Shown here in pieces: positions 43,047 to 43,468 of a stretch of DNA of 43,468 nucleotides. Each line of letters opens with the position of its first letter. The first letter of the stretch is position 1. The stretch comes from Amphimedon queenslandica (taxonomy: Eukaryota > Porifera > Demospongiae > Haplosclerida > Niphatidae), in the NCBI RefSeq assembly GCF_000090795.2, contig NW_003546473.1:88543-132010 (forward strand), written 5' to 3'. A program made the position numbers and the translations under genes. The notes under the pieces were generated by a model. That model did no database searches and was not told the DNA's origin. It saw nothing but the letters and a program-made list of their open reading frames with translations.

Positions 43047-43112
43047 GTCTCCTGTATTGAATACAATATTTCAAAACTCTTGTCAAAATATATTTTTCAG
43101 TGCCAACTATAA
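43047..43112 (+). CDS. Candidate terminal exon of the ankyrin gene
   Basis: A very good acceptor (TTGTTTGTCTTCTTTTAG) precedes 21 codons read in phase 0 (VSCIEYNISKLLSKYIFQCQ to a TAA at 43110-43112). Joined after the 40951 exon it would close the ankyrin protein at about 785 residues. No homology supports it. Confidence 0.25.
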   Translation, partial: VSCIEYNISKLLSKYIFQCQL

Positions 43113-43269
43113 TAATTTTTGTTTTTGTAGCAATTATTATTTATTCTACTTACTTTTCAATAGTTTAGGATGCTTCTTTTTAACTGCCTTGCATACACTT
43201 TTCTGGAACAACTGCTTAAGTTCATTTAAAAAAGGATGGAAACTAGAACAAAAAATTTTAAAATTATTT

Positions 43270-43420
43270 AGTGTAGGGTTGAGCCTCTGTTGGATTTGAA
43301 TCTATAAAATGAATTCAAACAAGCCCCTGTAGGGTTGCTGGTTTCAAACTATAAAATAATTCAAACAAGCCTCTGTAGGGTTGTATCACCATTTAAACAC
43401 CAACATGTCAACCCTACACT
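43270..43420. repeat. 151-bp MITE with AGTGTAGGGTTGA ends
   Basis: AGTGTAGGGTTGA at 43270 is mirrored by TCAACCCTACACT ending at 43420. Inside are two direct copies of a roughly 33-bp segment containing TTCAAACAAGCC and CTGTAGGGTTG. Confidence 0.75.
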
Positions 43421-43468
43421 GCAGGTATAATTGTCCAATGATTATCATAACTTAATTTAATTAAAAGA

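Noticed and set aside
43033-43299. 88-codon plus-strand frame as an independent gene
   Set aside because: Phe/Leu/Asn-rich AT-driven composition and no homology; only the acceptor at 43047 in another frame seems worth keeping as a candidate exon.

Overview
This is eukaryotic, AT-rich animal DNA. The genes are split by many small introns. The recognisable proteins are metazoan: the ciliary transport protein IFT172, Ig/FN3 receptors, an SRCR receptor fragment and a large ankyrin-repeat protein. The dense palindromic TACATGTACATGTA words, short introns and abundance of short inverted-repeat transposons fit a demosponge such as Amphimedon queenslandica. That is an inference; no species-diagnostic gene was seen. 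A 10-base N gap at 32953-32962 shows this is a draft assembly.

Left part, minus strand (1-9652). The first two exons of an Ig-domain receptor (1693-2118) are followed by a complete eight-exon paralogue (3154-5154, 485 residues by my splicing). It has a signal peptide, Ig, two FN3-like regions, a transmembrane helix and a tail with two NPxY motifs. Next is the 3' half of an SRCR/Ser-rich-stalk membrane receptor (5720-6712). The first eight exons of IFT172 (7073-9652) follow, and that gene then stops abruptly, with about 85% of the expected protein missing. The junction near 6713-7072 therefore joins two incomplete genes in the same orientation, either a rearrangement or a misassembly.

Right part, plus strand (10251 to at least 38289). 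A single ankyrin-repeat gene starts head-to-head with IFT172, about 600 bp away. I could place 21 exons. Exon 1 encodes an acidic N-terminus and nearly every later exon encodes one ankyrin repeat. All introns are phase 0 and all 21 exons stay open (733 codons). The exons fall into three types in the order A-B-C(n), repeated three times, and two clusters (exons 8-10 and 19-21) are recent tandem duplications that include their introns. Two candidate 3' exons lie at 40951-41043 and 43047-43112.

The ankyrin introns and the 3' flank are loaded with mobile elements: a decayed hAT/ZBED-type transposon with a perfect 8-bp target duplication (17605-19734), hAT-like MITEs (8405-8705, 39451-39755), a nested element inside a TAATAG microsatellite (13819-15977), a decayed LINE (about 32600-34067), and many MITEs with CCGTA...TACGG ends flanked by TA. 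One of those MITEs carries a tRNA-like sequence.
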